Assembly: GCA_964356335.1 (NCBI GenBank)
Contig: CAYHHI010000048.1
Location: forward strand, 1-24,317
DNA: 24,317 bases
Source of the DNA: CAYHHI01 sp964356335
Lineage (GTDB): Bacteria; Arandabacterota; Arandabacteria; Arandabacterales; Arandabacteraceae
Reading direction: 5' to 3'
In this document: piece after piece, positions 8,303-17,130 of the stretch
Layout: every line of letters starts with the position of its first letter
Position numbering within the stretch: position 1 is the stretch's first letter
Notes under the pieces: generated by a model
The model's database searches: none
What the model was told of the DNA's origin: nothing
The model's input: the letters and a program-made list of their open reading frames with translations, nothing else
Made by a program: the position numbers and the translations under genes

Positions 8303-8830
8303 ATGACCGGAAAGGGCACATTCCGAATCGATCGCCGCACCGTCGTTCCATTCTTGATCGCACTCACGGTCTTTTGTTTCGGCTGTGAGAGTCAGCCCGA
8401 GACCGGCGGTTCCACCAAGACAACAAAGAAGACTTATCGTAGCAACGGCGAGCAGATCTATTTCACTGCTACCACCAGGAGCGGCAGCGCGATTTCGGCA
8501 AGTGGCGGAATGATGATAGCCGGGAAGTATCCGTCCTGCGCAAGATGCCATGGCAAGGATGGCAGAGGTGGAAAGATGCGCGTGACAGCATACTCTATTG
8601 CAGCGTCGGATATCACCCTCGCTGCCCTAACATCAGGTCACCATGGGTACGGAGGCGGCTCCGGCGAGGCTGCTACACGCGAGCATCCACCCTATAGGGA
8701 TTCGACCATTAGACGCGCAATTACCCAGGGCTTAGATTCAGGAGGGACTTACTTAGACCCCGCTATGCCCAGGTACAATATATCTGGGCAAGACCTGAAC
8801 GATCTCATGAAATATCTTGAGACTCTTTGA
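8303..8830 (+). CDS. Mono-heme c-type cytochrome, probable lipoprotein
   Basis: 175 residues from the ATG at 8303, preceded by GGGAGG at six bases; an upstream in-frame ATG at 8255 has no suitably spaced site. Residues 13-28 are hydrophobic and end in FCFGC, an imperfect lipobox that may anchor Cys28. The heme-binding motif is CARCH (79-83) within SCARCHGKDGRGG, and the probable axial ligand is Met155 in DPAMPRYN, as in class I cytochromes c; the C-terminal helix reads LNDLMKYLETL. It works in the periplasm as a single-electron carrier. The gene follows the [4Fe-4S] gene in the same direction and is probably cotranscribed. It is convergent with the deacetylase-like gene. Confidence 0.9.
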   Translation: MTGKGTFRIDRRTVVPFLIALTVFCFGCESQPETGGSTKTTKKTYRSNGEQIYFTATTRSGSAISASGGMMIAGKYPSCARCHGKDGRGGKMRVTAYSIAASDITLAALTSGHHGYGGGSGEAATREHPPYRDSTIRRAITQGLDSGGTYLDPAMPRYNISGQDLNDLMKYLETL

Positions 8831-8851
8831 TCGCTGGGTCTCGGCGGCCTC

Positions 8852-11530
8852 TCACTTCAACAGAACGACTTCCCTCGTTTTGACAGCACCCACCGTCTCA
8901 AGGCGCAGCAGATAGACCCCGGGGGAGACGCCGTCCGCAGAAACGTCGTGACCGTTCCACTCAACAGAATGCCAACCCGCCTGCTGAGTATCATCGAGAA
9001 TTTGACAGACAAGCCGGCCACCAACAGAATAAATCCTAAGCGTGACGCGGGATGGTCGCGGCAGGTGATACGAAATCGTTGTCCTGTAGCCAAATGGATT
9101 GGGATAGGTCTTAAGGTAGAAATCGCGTCCGGGTTCAAGGCGTGTTGACGCCCCGCCACTTGAAACGCCAGAAGAGGCCGTGGAATCCATGACTACCTCG
9201 ATTGGTTTCGGTGAATAGAACGCACAGTATGAAAACGAAATCTCGCCCAACCCGTTGGAGAGACAAGTGTCCAACGGGCAATTGTCCGCCTTCACAACGT
9301 ACAGAGTATTCGGCTCGAGGTCCCCGACGATATGCTCGACTTCCATACCGGGAATATGAGCATCATCGCCATCTGTCATCTTTCTTGGGCGCCCGCCTCC
9401 AACCCGGTGATCAGCTGGACCCGAGGTTGCTGCCTGGCTCCAAGTGTCCTCAGGTTCCATGAAGGGCTCGTCAAAATCAGAAATCTCCGTCCATTTCCTG
9501 GATTGCGTACCCGACGTCCCCCAAGTATCTATAACGGCTTCAATCGAGCCACACGAAGGAAGAAGAGACAATTCAACCTGCTCCGTCTGGATCTGGCATG
9601 ACGCATCAATCCGCAACTCCTCTTTGTTGTCATGGAACACCCGTGTTGCGCCACGGTCAAACACCTTGCTGGTGCCAATGACATCAGCCGTGACGACAAA
9701 CTCACCACTCAGCGTCAGCCGGAGCTTCCCAGTGCTACAGGTTGCATCCTCGACAACTGCACTTGGACTCACATAAGTCACATGAGGCCGGCAGCTGCCC
9801 TGCGGGGCAAGATCCACCACTATGACAGCGTTACCACTCACCTCGGGCAACTGAACATAGTCATGGCCGAAATAAGTATACTCGATGCCGTTGATTGTGG
9901 CAGACGCAACCATGTATCCGGTCTTCTTTGCTCGAAGAGTCATGAACCTGATCGGTCGGTCCGCCGTGATGTCATAGGTGACAGTGTTGCCGGCAATGGA
10001 AATCCGATTGATCTCCAGGTTCTCGTCGAATCGCTGGACATTCCGTGCAAAATCATAATTGTCCACCCATCGTCGCCAGGAATAGGTCTCATGATCGACG
10101 GCATACATAAGGGCGCTCATGACGCCCATCCAACCGATGGGGTCGCTGAAGGCCCCGCCACCAAAAGTGGTACAGAAGTGTGAGCCCACCATCAGGGGTG
10201 TCCACCAATCCAACGAGCAACTCCTCAGAATGGCAGGTACCCTCTGGGGTGATGAGGTCCCGCTGAAAATAACATGCCAATCCACACTGTAGATTCTGGC
10301 CTCTCCCGATTGGTCCATGTGGATAAGCGGATAGTACGGTAGCTGACCCGCCAATCTCACCTTCATTTTCTCCCGTTCCATATCCGAACTGACATCAAAG
10401 AGACTGTTATAGAGCGCTATATAATCTCCGCTCATGCACGCAGAATGATAGTAGATGCCGTTCTCATACATGGCATGTAGGGTTGCCTCATTCCAGCTGT
10501 TCATCGGACAGGCTTTAATGGGTTTATATCTCGAGAAGTTCTGCTGAAGGAAGTTCACGGCCGTATTGGTTTCATCGTACTGGGTGAGGTAATCCTGATT
10601 CTCTCCCTCAGCTCCTACTGCGGCGTGATCTTTCCCATGCAGAGACATGCTGCCCCATTCGCTGATTACCTGCTCGTCACTGCGCAGAGCGCTATCAGAC
10701 GTTTGATATGCACTCGCGTCTGTTACCAGGTATCCTGAAGCTCTGATCCTGGACTTGTTAGTATCAATGAAGTCTATCACCGCCTGGTTCCTCGGGCCGC
10801 AGAGGGTTTGGGTATCATCAAGTCTCAGAGAGATCACGGGCAGGGTTACTCTGGCATCAATGCCGAAGGCGTTCTCCAGCCACCGCTCTAAGGCGAACTC
10901 AAGACCGTAGGTGCGGTTGCCTTCGTAGACCGGACTCACGCCCGTCCACCCCGACAGAGGCAGCGCGGCAAGGCCGATATGCTTACCCGCGTATCCTCCG
11001 GCGATAACAAACCCGTCATCGCCTTCGTAATCGTAGATATTGCTTGCGCCTTCCTGCGGGTGGATGTTGGCCTCACTGTCTCCCAACCCGTCGACGCTGA
11101 CATCTATTGCGTCGTACAGGGTGCTATTCAAGCCCGTGAACTCGCCGCTGACGAGGCCAAGTAGAACCGTTATGTTCCCGGCTTCCATGTTCTCGGCAAC
11201 GAGACTCCGTTCCTCTTCGGTGGCATCCCAGTACAGGGAATACCCTTCCAGTATGACGCCGTCATACATATCGAGGCTTGACTGGTCAAGGTCATCAGCG
11301 TAGATATCGAAGAAGTCATACGGGACCCCGTTGAATTTCAGCATGTTCTCTATGAAGTAACTCTGAATGCTGATCCAGTGGTCGACACCACGGCTGTGGC
11401 TCCCAATCAGGAGCGCTCGGACGTCGCAATTGCTGGCCTCAAGCTGTAAAGGGTGAAAGGAAAGGCAGATCACCGGTGCCAGAACCAATTGAAAAAGCCT
11501 TAGGCTGTTCTTATTGCGCAGGACAATCAC
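8852..11530 (-). CDS. Secreted polysaccharide-deacetylase-like protein with C-terminal sorting domain
   Basis: 892 residues, starting at a GTG (11528-11530) with only a weak ribosome-binding site. Residues 1-~32 form a signal peptide. Residues ~36-225 resemble a Rossmann/glutamine-amidotransferase-like accessory domain (YDGVILEGYSLYW). Residues ~228-370 look like a NodB-type deacetylase core: PVISLRLDD (Asp238-Asp239), LHGKDH (His298-x3-His302) and CPMNSWNEATLHAM match the metal-binding D and HxxxH pattern of carbohydrate esterase family 4 and relatives. Beta-rich domains follow. The last ~88 residues are a FlgD-Ig sorting tail (YPNPFGYRTTISYHLP, VEWNGHDVS, GVYLLRL, ending VVLLK). It most likely removes acyl groups from an extracellular polysaccharide. 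The fungal Agd3-like exopolysaccharide deacetylases are a possible comparison; the assignment rests on motifs only. Confidence 0.75.
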   Translation of the reverse strand: MIVLRNKNSLRLFQLVLAPVICLSFHPLQLEASNCDVRALLIGSHSRGVDHWISIQSYFIENMLKFNGVPYDFFDIYADDLDQSSLDMYDGVILEGYSLYWDATEEERSLVAENMEAGNITVLLGLVSGEFTGLNSTLYDAIDVSVDGLGDSEANIHPQEGASNIYDYEGDDGFVIAGGYAGKHIGLAALPLSGWTGVSPVYEGNRTYGLEFALERWLENAFGIDARVTLPVISLRLDDTQTLCGPRNQAVIDFIDTNKSRIRASGYLVTDASAYQTSDSALRSDEQVISEWGSMSLHGKDHAAVGAEGENQDYLTQYDETNTAVNFLQQNFSRYKPIKACPMNSWNEATLHAMYENGIYYHSACMSGDYIALYNSLFDVSSDMEREKMKVRLAGQLPYYPLIHMDQSGEARIYSVDWHVIFSGTSSPQRVPAILRSCSLDWWTPLMVGSHFCTTFGGGAFSDPIGWMGVMSALMYAVDHETYSWRRWVDNYDFARNVQRFDENLEINRISIAGNTVTYDITADRPIRFMTLRAKKTGYMVASATINGIEYTYFGHDYVQLPEVSGNAVIVVDLAPQGSCRPHVTYVSPSAVVEDATCSTGKLRLTLSGEFVVTADVIGTSKVFDRGATRVFHDNKEELRIDASCQIQTEQVELSLLPSCGSIEAVIDTWGTSGTQSRKWTEISDFDEPFMEPEDTWSQAATSGPADHRVGGGRPRKMTDGDDAHIPGMEVEHIVGDLEPNTLYVVKADNCPLDTCLSNGLGEISFSYCAFYSPKPIEVVMDSTASSGVSSGGASTRLEPGRDFYLKTYPNPFGYRTTISYHLPRPSRVTLRIYSVGGRLVCQILDDTQQAGWHSVEWNGHDVSADGVSPGVYLLRLETVGAVKTREVVLLK

Positions 11531-11558
11531 CTGCCTGGGAGCGCAGCTATGTGCTCGA

Positions 11559-11607
11559 GGTTAAGCTATCTCGATACTAGCTTACCCCCGGGCTCAGTGT
11601 ATGTCAA
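11559..11607 (-). promoter_or_regulatory. Promoter/hairpin candidate upstream of the deacetylase-like gene
   Basis: On the minus strand TTGACA (11602-11607, perfect) lies 17 bases before TAAGCT (11579-11584, weak -10). Overlapping it is an inverted repeat: GGTTAAGCTA (11559-11568) with TAGCTTACC (11578-11586), nine pairs with a one-base bulge. It could be an operator over the promoter, or a terminator for the RND operon that ends at 11665; there is no U-run. Confidence 0.35.
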
Positions 11608-11664
11608 TGCCTAAAGGAATGAACCAGGAAGGCTCACGCGTGATTGCAAGTCATACCCTGACCG

Positions 11665-14600
11665 TCAGCCTGTCGGACCCGTGGGCAGCTTGGCCCTTCG
11701 TCCCGCGAAGAGACGTCGGATGCCGCCCTGCAGCCGGTCCATATACAAGTAGAAGACCGGAGTCACGAACAACGTCAGGAACTGCGAGAACACCAGTCCG
11801 CCCACGACCGCCAGGCCGAGCGGGCGCCTCGCTTCCGATCCTGCGCCGAAGCCTACTGCGATGGGCAAGGTCCCCATCAGTGCCGACATGGTGGTCATCA
11901 TGATAGGCCGGAATCGGATAAGGCACGCCTCGAATATGGCGTCGCGCGGCGCCTTTCCCTCATTCCGCTGGGCATCCAGGGCGAAATCGATCATCATGAT
12001 CCCGTTCTTCTTGACGAGGCCAACCAGCATGATAACGCCGACAAAAGCGTAGATACTGAGCTGGACCCTAAAAACCAGGAGCGTGATCAGAGCCCCGAAA
12101 CCCGCAAACGGGAGTGCGGAGAGGATTGTGACGGGGTGGATGAAACTCTCGTACAGGATCCCCAGCACCAGATAGATCACCAGGATCGCCGCGACGAGCA
12201 GGATGCCGAGGCCGCGCACCGACGACTGGAACGCTTGTGCTGTCCCCTGGAAGCTCGCGTTGATGTCCTGCGGAAGGATCTCGCGGCCAAGTTGCTGAAC
12301 CTCGCTGAGCGCGGTCCCAAGGGCCATCCCGGGCGCCAGGTTGAAGGAGATGGTCACAGCGGGCAGCTGCCCCAGGTGGTTCACCGAGGCCGGCCCGATG
12401 CTCTGCTTGATGTCCGCCATGGCGTCAAGGGGCACGAGCCCGCCGCTTGATGAGTGAATGTACAAGGAGGAGAGATTCACCGGGTCCATCTGGTACTCAG
12501 GCAGAAGCTCAAGGATCACCAGGTACTCGTCATTGGGTGCATAGATTGTGGAGATCTGCCCGGACGAATAAGCACCTGCCAGGGCAGACTCGATCTGATT
12601 GACCGAGACTCCAAGCACGGAAGCCTTGTTGCGGTCGATCACGACGTTGACTTGTGGATTTCGAATCAAGAGATCGCTGGTTACGTCCTGGAAACCTTTC
12701 ATGCCGCGTATCCGATCAGTCATCCGCTGCGCCACACTGTAAAGCTCATCGGAATCAGTTCCCTGGAGAGTGTACTGGTACTGGCTGCGGGACTGAAATG
12801 ACCCGAAGGATATCGGCGGGGGATTCTGCAGGAACACGTTGAGCCCGGGGATTTGCCCAAGTTTCCGACGCAGCTCCTGGATGATCTCATCAGGGTTGAG
12901 CTTTCGCTTGGACCTCGGGGTCAATCGAATCATGAGGTTCCCCTGGTTCGGCGTGGATCCGCCAATACTCGACATGAAAGCCTCGACATTGGGATCATTC
13001 GCGAGCACTGTCGCCGCCGCCTGCTGGTGCCGTGCCATCGCATCGAAGGAGATACCCTCCTGGGCCTGGGTGGTGCCGGTGATCCGCCCCGTGTCCTGGC
13101 TTGGGAAGAAGCCCTTCGGGATCCTTGCAAACAAGATGGCCGTCAGAACCAGAATCACGATCGAGTAGCCGAGTGTGAAACGCATGTGGTCGAGCGACCA
13201 CCTTAGCCCACGCCGGTAACCTTCGAGCATCTTCTTGAACCATCGCTCTGTGGCCGCATAGAACTTGCCGTGGTGCGCTTCGCGCGACGGGCGCAGGAAG
13301 CGGCTGGCAAGCATCGGAGTCAGGCTCAGCGAGACGAAACCGGAGATCAGGATCGCGGCGGCGATCGTTACGGCGAACTCGCGGAAGAGCCGCCCGATGA
13401 TCCCGCCCATGAACATGATAGGGATGAAGACTGCAACCAGCGCAAGGGTCATTGACAGGATGGTGAAGCTGATCTCCCGCGAACCTTTGAGCGCGGCATC
13501 CGCCGGCCTCTCCCCCATCTCGACGTGCCGGACGATATTTTCAAGCATCACGATAGCATCGTCCACCACGAAGCCGATTGACAGCGTGAGCGCCATCAAC
13601 GACAGGTTGTCGAGCGTATAGCCGAGCCGCCACATCAGCACGAATGTCCCGATAAGTGACATCGGCAGGGCCAGCGAGGGAATCACCGTCGCCGAGAGGT
13701 TTCGCAGGAAAAGGAAGATCACAAGGATCACGAGCACAAGGGCCACGAGCAGCGTGTTCTTTACATCGAGCACCGATGCCTTGATGGATTCGGAACGGTC
13801 GAAGAGCACTTGCATCTGGACCGATGCGGGAAGCTTATCGCGAAAACTGGGCAGGATGGCCTTGACGGCATTCGCGACTGCCACGGTATTGGTGCCGGGC
13901 TGGCGCTGGACGGCGAGAATCATCCCGCGCTTGTCAACGAACCAGGCGGCGCTCTTGTCGTTCTGCACGCTGTCGAGGACCTTCCCCAGCTGATCGAGCC
14001 GCACGGCCTGGCCATTCCGGTAGGTGACGATGATCCCCTTGTAGGCATCCGCATCGAGGAGCTGTCCGCTCGCCTGGATCGTGTAGGATTTGGTCGTCCC
14101 GTCGAGCGTGCCAGTCGGCATATTCACGTTCGCGCTCCTGATGGCGTCCTGGACATCATCGATGCCGATCCCGCGGCTCGCAAGAATATTGGGATCCAGC
14201 TGGACGCGGACCGCGTATTTCTGAGAGCCGAACACCTGAACCTGGGCGACTCCGTTCACCATCGAGATTTGTTGCGCAAGCATTCCCTCGGCATATTCGT
14301 CCAGGCTATACAGCGGAAGGGTCGGTGAGGTCAGTGCTATAAACAGGATCGGCTGGTCCGCCGGGTTTACTTTGCGATAGGACGGCGGGGACGGCATTCC
14401 TGGAGGGAGTTGGCGCAGGGTGCCGGCGATCGCCGACTGGACATCCTGTGCTGCCGCATCAATGTTGCGCCCCAGATCGAACTGCAACGTGATCTGCGTC
14501 GACCCAAGGCGGTTCGACGAGCTCATAGAGGTGACACCCGCAATGGTCGAGAACTGCTTCTCAAGCGGGGTCGCAACTGCCGCCGCCATAGTCTCAGGCG

Positions 14601-14763
14601 TCGCGCCTGGAAGGCTAGCACCTACCGAGATAGTCGGAAAATCAACGTTTGGCAGATCGTTCACAGGGAGCGCCCTGTATGCGATCAGCCCGAACAGAAG
14701 GATACCCAGCATGACGAGCGTCGTCATGACCGGGCGCCGGATGAAGATGTCGGAGAGGTTCAT
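11665..14763 (-). CDS. RND multidrug efflux pump, MdtB/MdtC-like (HAE1 family)
   Basis: 1032 residues, full length for the family. It begins MNLSDIFIRRPVMTTLVM, the usual first transmembrane helix, and contains DLPNVDFPTISVGASLPGA (porter domain). The proton-relay pair is Asp401-Asp402 in LSIGFVVDDAIVMLENI, and the partner Lys is in LVGLVKKNGIMMIDFAL near the C terminus. The two repeated halves with large periplasmic loops are complete. It exports amphiphilic compounds from periplasm or inner membrane, driven by protons, in complex with the adaptor encoded just upstream. The start codon overlaps the adaptor stop by one base (TAATG), indicating translational coupling. No TolC-type channel gene is in the window. 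MdtB/C-type sequences fit best; substrates are not predictable. Confidence 0.95.
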   Translation of the reverse strand: MNLSDIFIRRPVMTTLVMLGILLFGLIAYRALPVNDLPNVDFPTISVGASLPGATPETMAAAVATPLEKQFSTIAGVTSMSSSNRLGSTQITLQFDLGRNIDAAAQDVQSAIAGTLRQLPPGMPSPPSYRKVNPADQPILFIALTSPTLPLYSLDEYAEGMLAQQISMVNGVAQVQVFGSQKYAVRVQLDPNILASRGIGIDDVQDAIRSANVNMPTGTLDGTTKSYTIQASGQLLDADAYKGIIVTYRNGQAVRLDQLGKVLDSVQNDKSAAWFVDKRGMILAVQRQPGTNTVAVANAVKAILPSFRDKLPASVQMQVLFDRSESIKASVLDVKNTLLVALVLVILVIFLFLRNLSATVIPSLALPMSLIGTFVLMWRLGYTLDNLSLMALTLSIGFVVDDAIVMLENIVRHVEMGERPADAALKGSREISFTILSMTLALVAVFIPIMFMGGIIGRLFREFAVTIAAAILISGFVSLSLTPMLASRFLRPSREAHHGKFYAATERWFKKMLEGYRRGLRWSLDHMRFTLGYSIVILVLTAILFARIPKGFFPSQDTGRITGTTQAQEGISFDAMARHQQAAATVLANDPNVEAFMSSIGGSTPNQGNLMIRLTPRSKRKLNPDEIIQELRRKLGQIPGLNVFLQNPPPISFGSFQSRSQYQYTLQGTDSDELYSVAQRMTDRIRGMKGFQDVTSDLLIRNPQVNVVIDRNKASVLGVSVNQIESALAGAYSSGQISTIYAPNDEYLVILELLPEYQMDPVNLSSLYIHSSSGGLVPLDAMADIKQSIGPASVNHLGQLPAVTISFNLAPGMALGTALSEVQQLGREILPQDINASFQGTAQAFQSSVRGLGILLVAAILVIYLVLGILYESFIHPVTILSALPFAGFGALITLLVFRVQLSIYAFVGVIMLVGLVKKNGIMMIDFALDAQRNEGKAPRDAIFEACLIRFRPIMMTTMSALMGTLPIAVGFGAGSEARRPLGLAVVGGLVFSQFLTLFVTPVFYLYMDRLQGGIRRLFAGRRAKLPTGPTG

Positions 14764-15908
14764 TACTTAGGTGCTCCTGCGCCCGGTGCGCCTTGAGGCC
14801 CGCCGGGCACCAGCCCGGACTTGATCGCGACCTTCGCTCCCGGCGTGAGCCGAAGCTGTCCGTCCGTCACGACCTTCTCCCCGGCCTCGACGCCCTTCAC
14901 GATAACCACCTTGTCATCGAGTTTCGTACCCGGAACCACCGAGCGCAGCTCGGCTGTGCCATCGGGTCGGACCACATAGATGTAATCCCCCTGCTGGGAC
15001 GATTGCACTGCCGCCGCAGGTACAACTGTCACATCGGCCAATGTTGTGAGGATCAGATCGACCTGGACGAACTGACCGGGCCAGAGTGCCCGCTCGTCGT
15101 TCGGGAAGGTGGCCTTGAGCAGAATCATCCCCGTCTGCTTGTCCACGGCGTTGTTCATGAAGGTGAGCTTCCCCCTGTAGACGTTGACCGAATCAGATGG
15201 AAGCGAAACCTGAACCGCAAGCGTCCCTTGCTGCAAATAGCGCCGGACATCAGATAGCCGCTGCTCCGGAATCGAGAAGCTCACCACAATCGGAACCAGC
15301 TGATTGATCGTGACCAGCGGACTGCCCGTGGCCGTTACCAGATTCCCCTGCTTCACGAGCAGGCTTCCGGTGCGCCCAGTGATGGGCGCGCGGATAGCGC
15401 AGTAATCCAGGTTCAGGCGAGCACCCTGGACGGAAGCTTCGTCGGCCCGTACCGTCGCCTTGGCTGCAGAGGCGGTCGATGCGACCTGATCGTATTCCTG
15501 CTGCGTGACGTAGCCACCCTTCGCAAGCTCCGTAAAGCGGGCCGCATCAGCCTCGGCGCTTGCCAGCCGTGCCCGGTCTCGCTCGAGATTAGCTTGCGCC
15601 TGGTCCAGCGCAGCCTGATATAGCGCCGGATCGATCTGGAAGAGGAAATCTCCTTTGCTGACGTCCTGTCCTTCGCTGAATCCCACCTGCATCAGCTGTC
15701 CGGTCACACGAGCAGTTATGGAAACCGTGCTGAACGCCTCGGCTGTTCCGATCGCCCTCAGCCTGACCGGAACATCCATCGTGACAGCATCCTCAACCAT
15801 CACCGGAACGCCGGGGGGCGCCGAGCGTTCAGCATTCTCCTTACCGCACCCGGCCGACAACGCGATAGCCACTGCCACAACAAGCGCGAACACAGCATTC
15901 AGCTTCAT
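14763..15908 (-). CDS. RND efflux periplasmic adaptor (membrane fusion protein), MdtA-like lipoprotein
   Basis: 381 residues from the ATG at 15908, preceded by AAGGAAGG; the longer in-frame start at 15992 would place 28 charged residues before the signal. Residues 1-21 form a lipoprotein signal with lipobox LSAGC (Cys21). Then come the biotinyl-lipoyl halves (VSITARVTGQL, VSKGDFLFQIDPALY), an alpha-helical hairpin (~90-170), a beta-barrel (LVPIVVSFSIPEQRLSDVR) and a membrane-proximal domain. It bridges the inner-membrane pump and an outer-membrane channel. It ends in a Pro/Gly/Ala-rich tail. The stop codon overlaps the pump's ATG. No nearby regulator was found. Confidence 0.93.
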   Translation of the reverse strand: MKLNAVFALVVAVAIALSAGCGKENAERSAPPGVPVMVEDAVTMDVPVRLRAIGTAEAFSTVSITARVTGQLMQVGFSEGQDVSKGDFLFQIDPALYQAALDQAQANLERDRARLASAEADAARFTELAKGGYVTQQEYDQVASTASAAKATVRADEASVQGARLNLDYCAIRAPITGRTGSLLVKQGNLVTATGSPLVTINQLVPIVVSFSIPEQRLSDVRRYLQQGTLAVQVSLPSDSVNVYRGKLTFMNNAVDKQTGMILLKATFPNDERALWPGQFVQVDLILTTLADVTVVPAAAVQSSQQGDYIYVVRPDGTAELRSVVPGTKLDDKVVIVKGVEAGEKVVTDGQLRLTPGAKVAIKSGLVPGGPQGAPGAGAPK

Positions 15909-16237
15909 GGCTTTCCTTCCTTGCTGACGTTCTCTTGCTCGGTGCCTTTCCTGAGCCCCATCCCCCGGGGATTCCTCTGATCCCTCACCCATGATTTCAA
16001 ACCCGACTATGGTTATTCAACGCCGAAGTTCCTGGTACTGTTCCCCGATTGAGAGAGTTCTTGATTCTTTCAATTTAGCAAGAGAAACCTGCTGGCGCAA
16101 CAGGCACCGACCCCGGCCTGTGGGATCGAGTGGGCTTTGAGTTTGTTCGAATTGCAGGGGACGTATGTCAACCAGCGACCTCTGAGGCCCGAGGTGCTGG
16201 ACCGTCAAGACAAGAGAACGGCAAGAGACCCGTCATC
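15909..16237. other. Intergenic region upstream of the RND operon
   Basis: 329 bases lying upstream of the adaptor gene and downstream of the Cys-rich secreted gene, both on the minus strand. It should hold the RND promoter, but I see no convincing -35/-10 pair. A 63-codon frame at 16017-16208 (-) begins at TTG, lacks a ribosome-binding site and matches nothing I know. Nothing else is evident. Confidence 0.4.
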
Positions 16238-16897
16238 CTACCTGTACAGTGTCTTGATCATGCCCCAGGTACCCGGTTCGTTTCCGGACGGCAGGAGATA
16301 GCAGGGTGAACCCACACATGGGCACGGGTTGCAGCCGGGCTCTCTGATGCCAATGCTGACCCAGCCAGCACGGCCATTGCCGATGTTGCAGGGCAGGATG
16401 GTTTCAAAGGTGCCATGGCAGTCATCCACTCTAGCGAAACCGATGCCGCTATGGATGATCACTTTAACCTGCCCCGGCGATGTAGGTACGAGGGTGAGAA
16501 TCCCCACCGTTACAGGCCATCCCGAGGGCGGAACGCACTGATTCCAGTGCTGCTCCACGTGATCACCTGGCAGCCCGATCGTGCCGACTGCCCAGTCTGC
16601 GCAAGATACCCAGCTGATGAATGTCCAATCCGTAGGCCAGTCCAGGCCGTACCAGGCCGCGGTGAAACCATCAGATCCGGGACCCCATCCGTGGCCGCAG
16701 ACCATCACATAGATGTGAACCTCCATGCCTGCCTCGAGCCGCCAGGTGTCAATGGCCCAGCAGTCGCCAAGGTGGGTCTGGCAATCCATGTAGTAATCCT
16801 GAATATGGACCGCGATTGCGTAATCCCGCTGCTGTGCATCGACAGCTCCCGAAGCGGTCAAGACGAAAAGAACTGCGAGGAGTACAATCTTTGACAT
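16238..16897 (-). CDS. Cys-rich secreted protein of unknown function
   Basis: 219 residues from an ATG preceded by AGGAGGTG at five bases. Residues 1-21 form a signal peptide (cleavage likely after VDA, before QQRDYA). The mature part has eleven cysteines (39, 46, 67, 99, 121, 160, 170, 189, 192, 194, 199), many tryptophans and glycines, and a C-terminal CNPCPC cluster. Segments such as DGFTAAWYGLDWPTDWTF and VKVIIHSGIGFARVDDC suggest a beta-sandwich held by disulfides. There is no sorting tail. I do not recognise a characterised family. A strong promoter candidate lies about 200 bases upstream, so the transcript has a long leader. Confidence 0.8.
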   Translation of the reverse strand: MSKIVLLAVLFVLTASGAVDAQQRDYAIAVHIQDYYMDCQTHLGDCWAIDTWRLEAGMEVHIYVMVCGHGWGPGSDGFTAAWYGLDWPTDWTFISWVSCADWAVGTIGLPGDHVEQHWNQCVPPSGWPVTVGILTLVPTSPGQVKVIIHSGIGFARVDDCHGTFETILPCNIGNGRAGWVSIGIREPGCNPCPCVGSPCYLLPSGNEPGTWGMIKTLYR

Positions 16898-17101
16898 ACT
16901 GACACCTCCTGTATCAAGAGGTCACGTATGACACTAATGCGCTATCACGTCCCTAGATGGATTTGAGCGAGCGGCGCGTCCCATCACCTCCTCCCCCCGC
17001 ACGAGTTAGATTGGCTGGAAACAGCAGCGAGGCACTAATGACCGACTAACGAACTAAGAGTACACGCGAGGATAAACCAACCTTATCGTCCGACAGTGTG
17101 C

Positions 17102-17130
17102 AGTATACCACAGGTTGTGCCCTGTATCAA
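17102..17130 (-). promoter_or_regulatory. Strong sigma70-like promoter with long leader
   Basis: On the minus strand: TTGATA (17125-17130), exactly 17 bases, TATACT (17102-17107); both hexamers match consensus at 5/6. The predicted start is near 17095, giving a ~198-base untranslated leader to the Cys-rich secreted gene starting at 16897. The -35 box overlaps the last codons of the decayed beta-helix gene. Confidence 0.55.

Noticed and set aside
16017..16208. 63-codon minus-strand frame upstream of the RND operon
   Set aside because: It begins at TTG, has no ribosome-binding site and no recognisable similarity.
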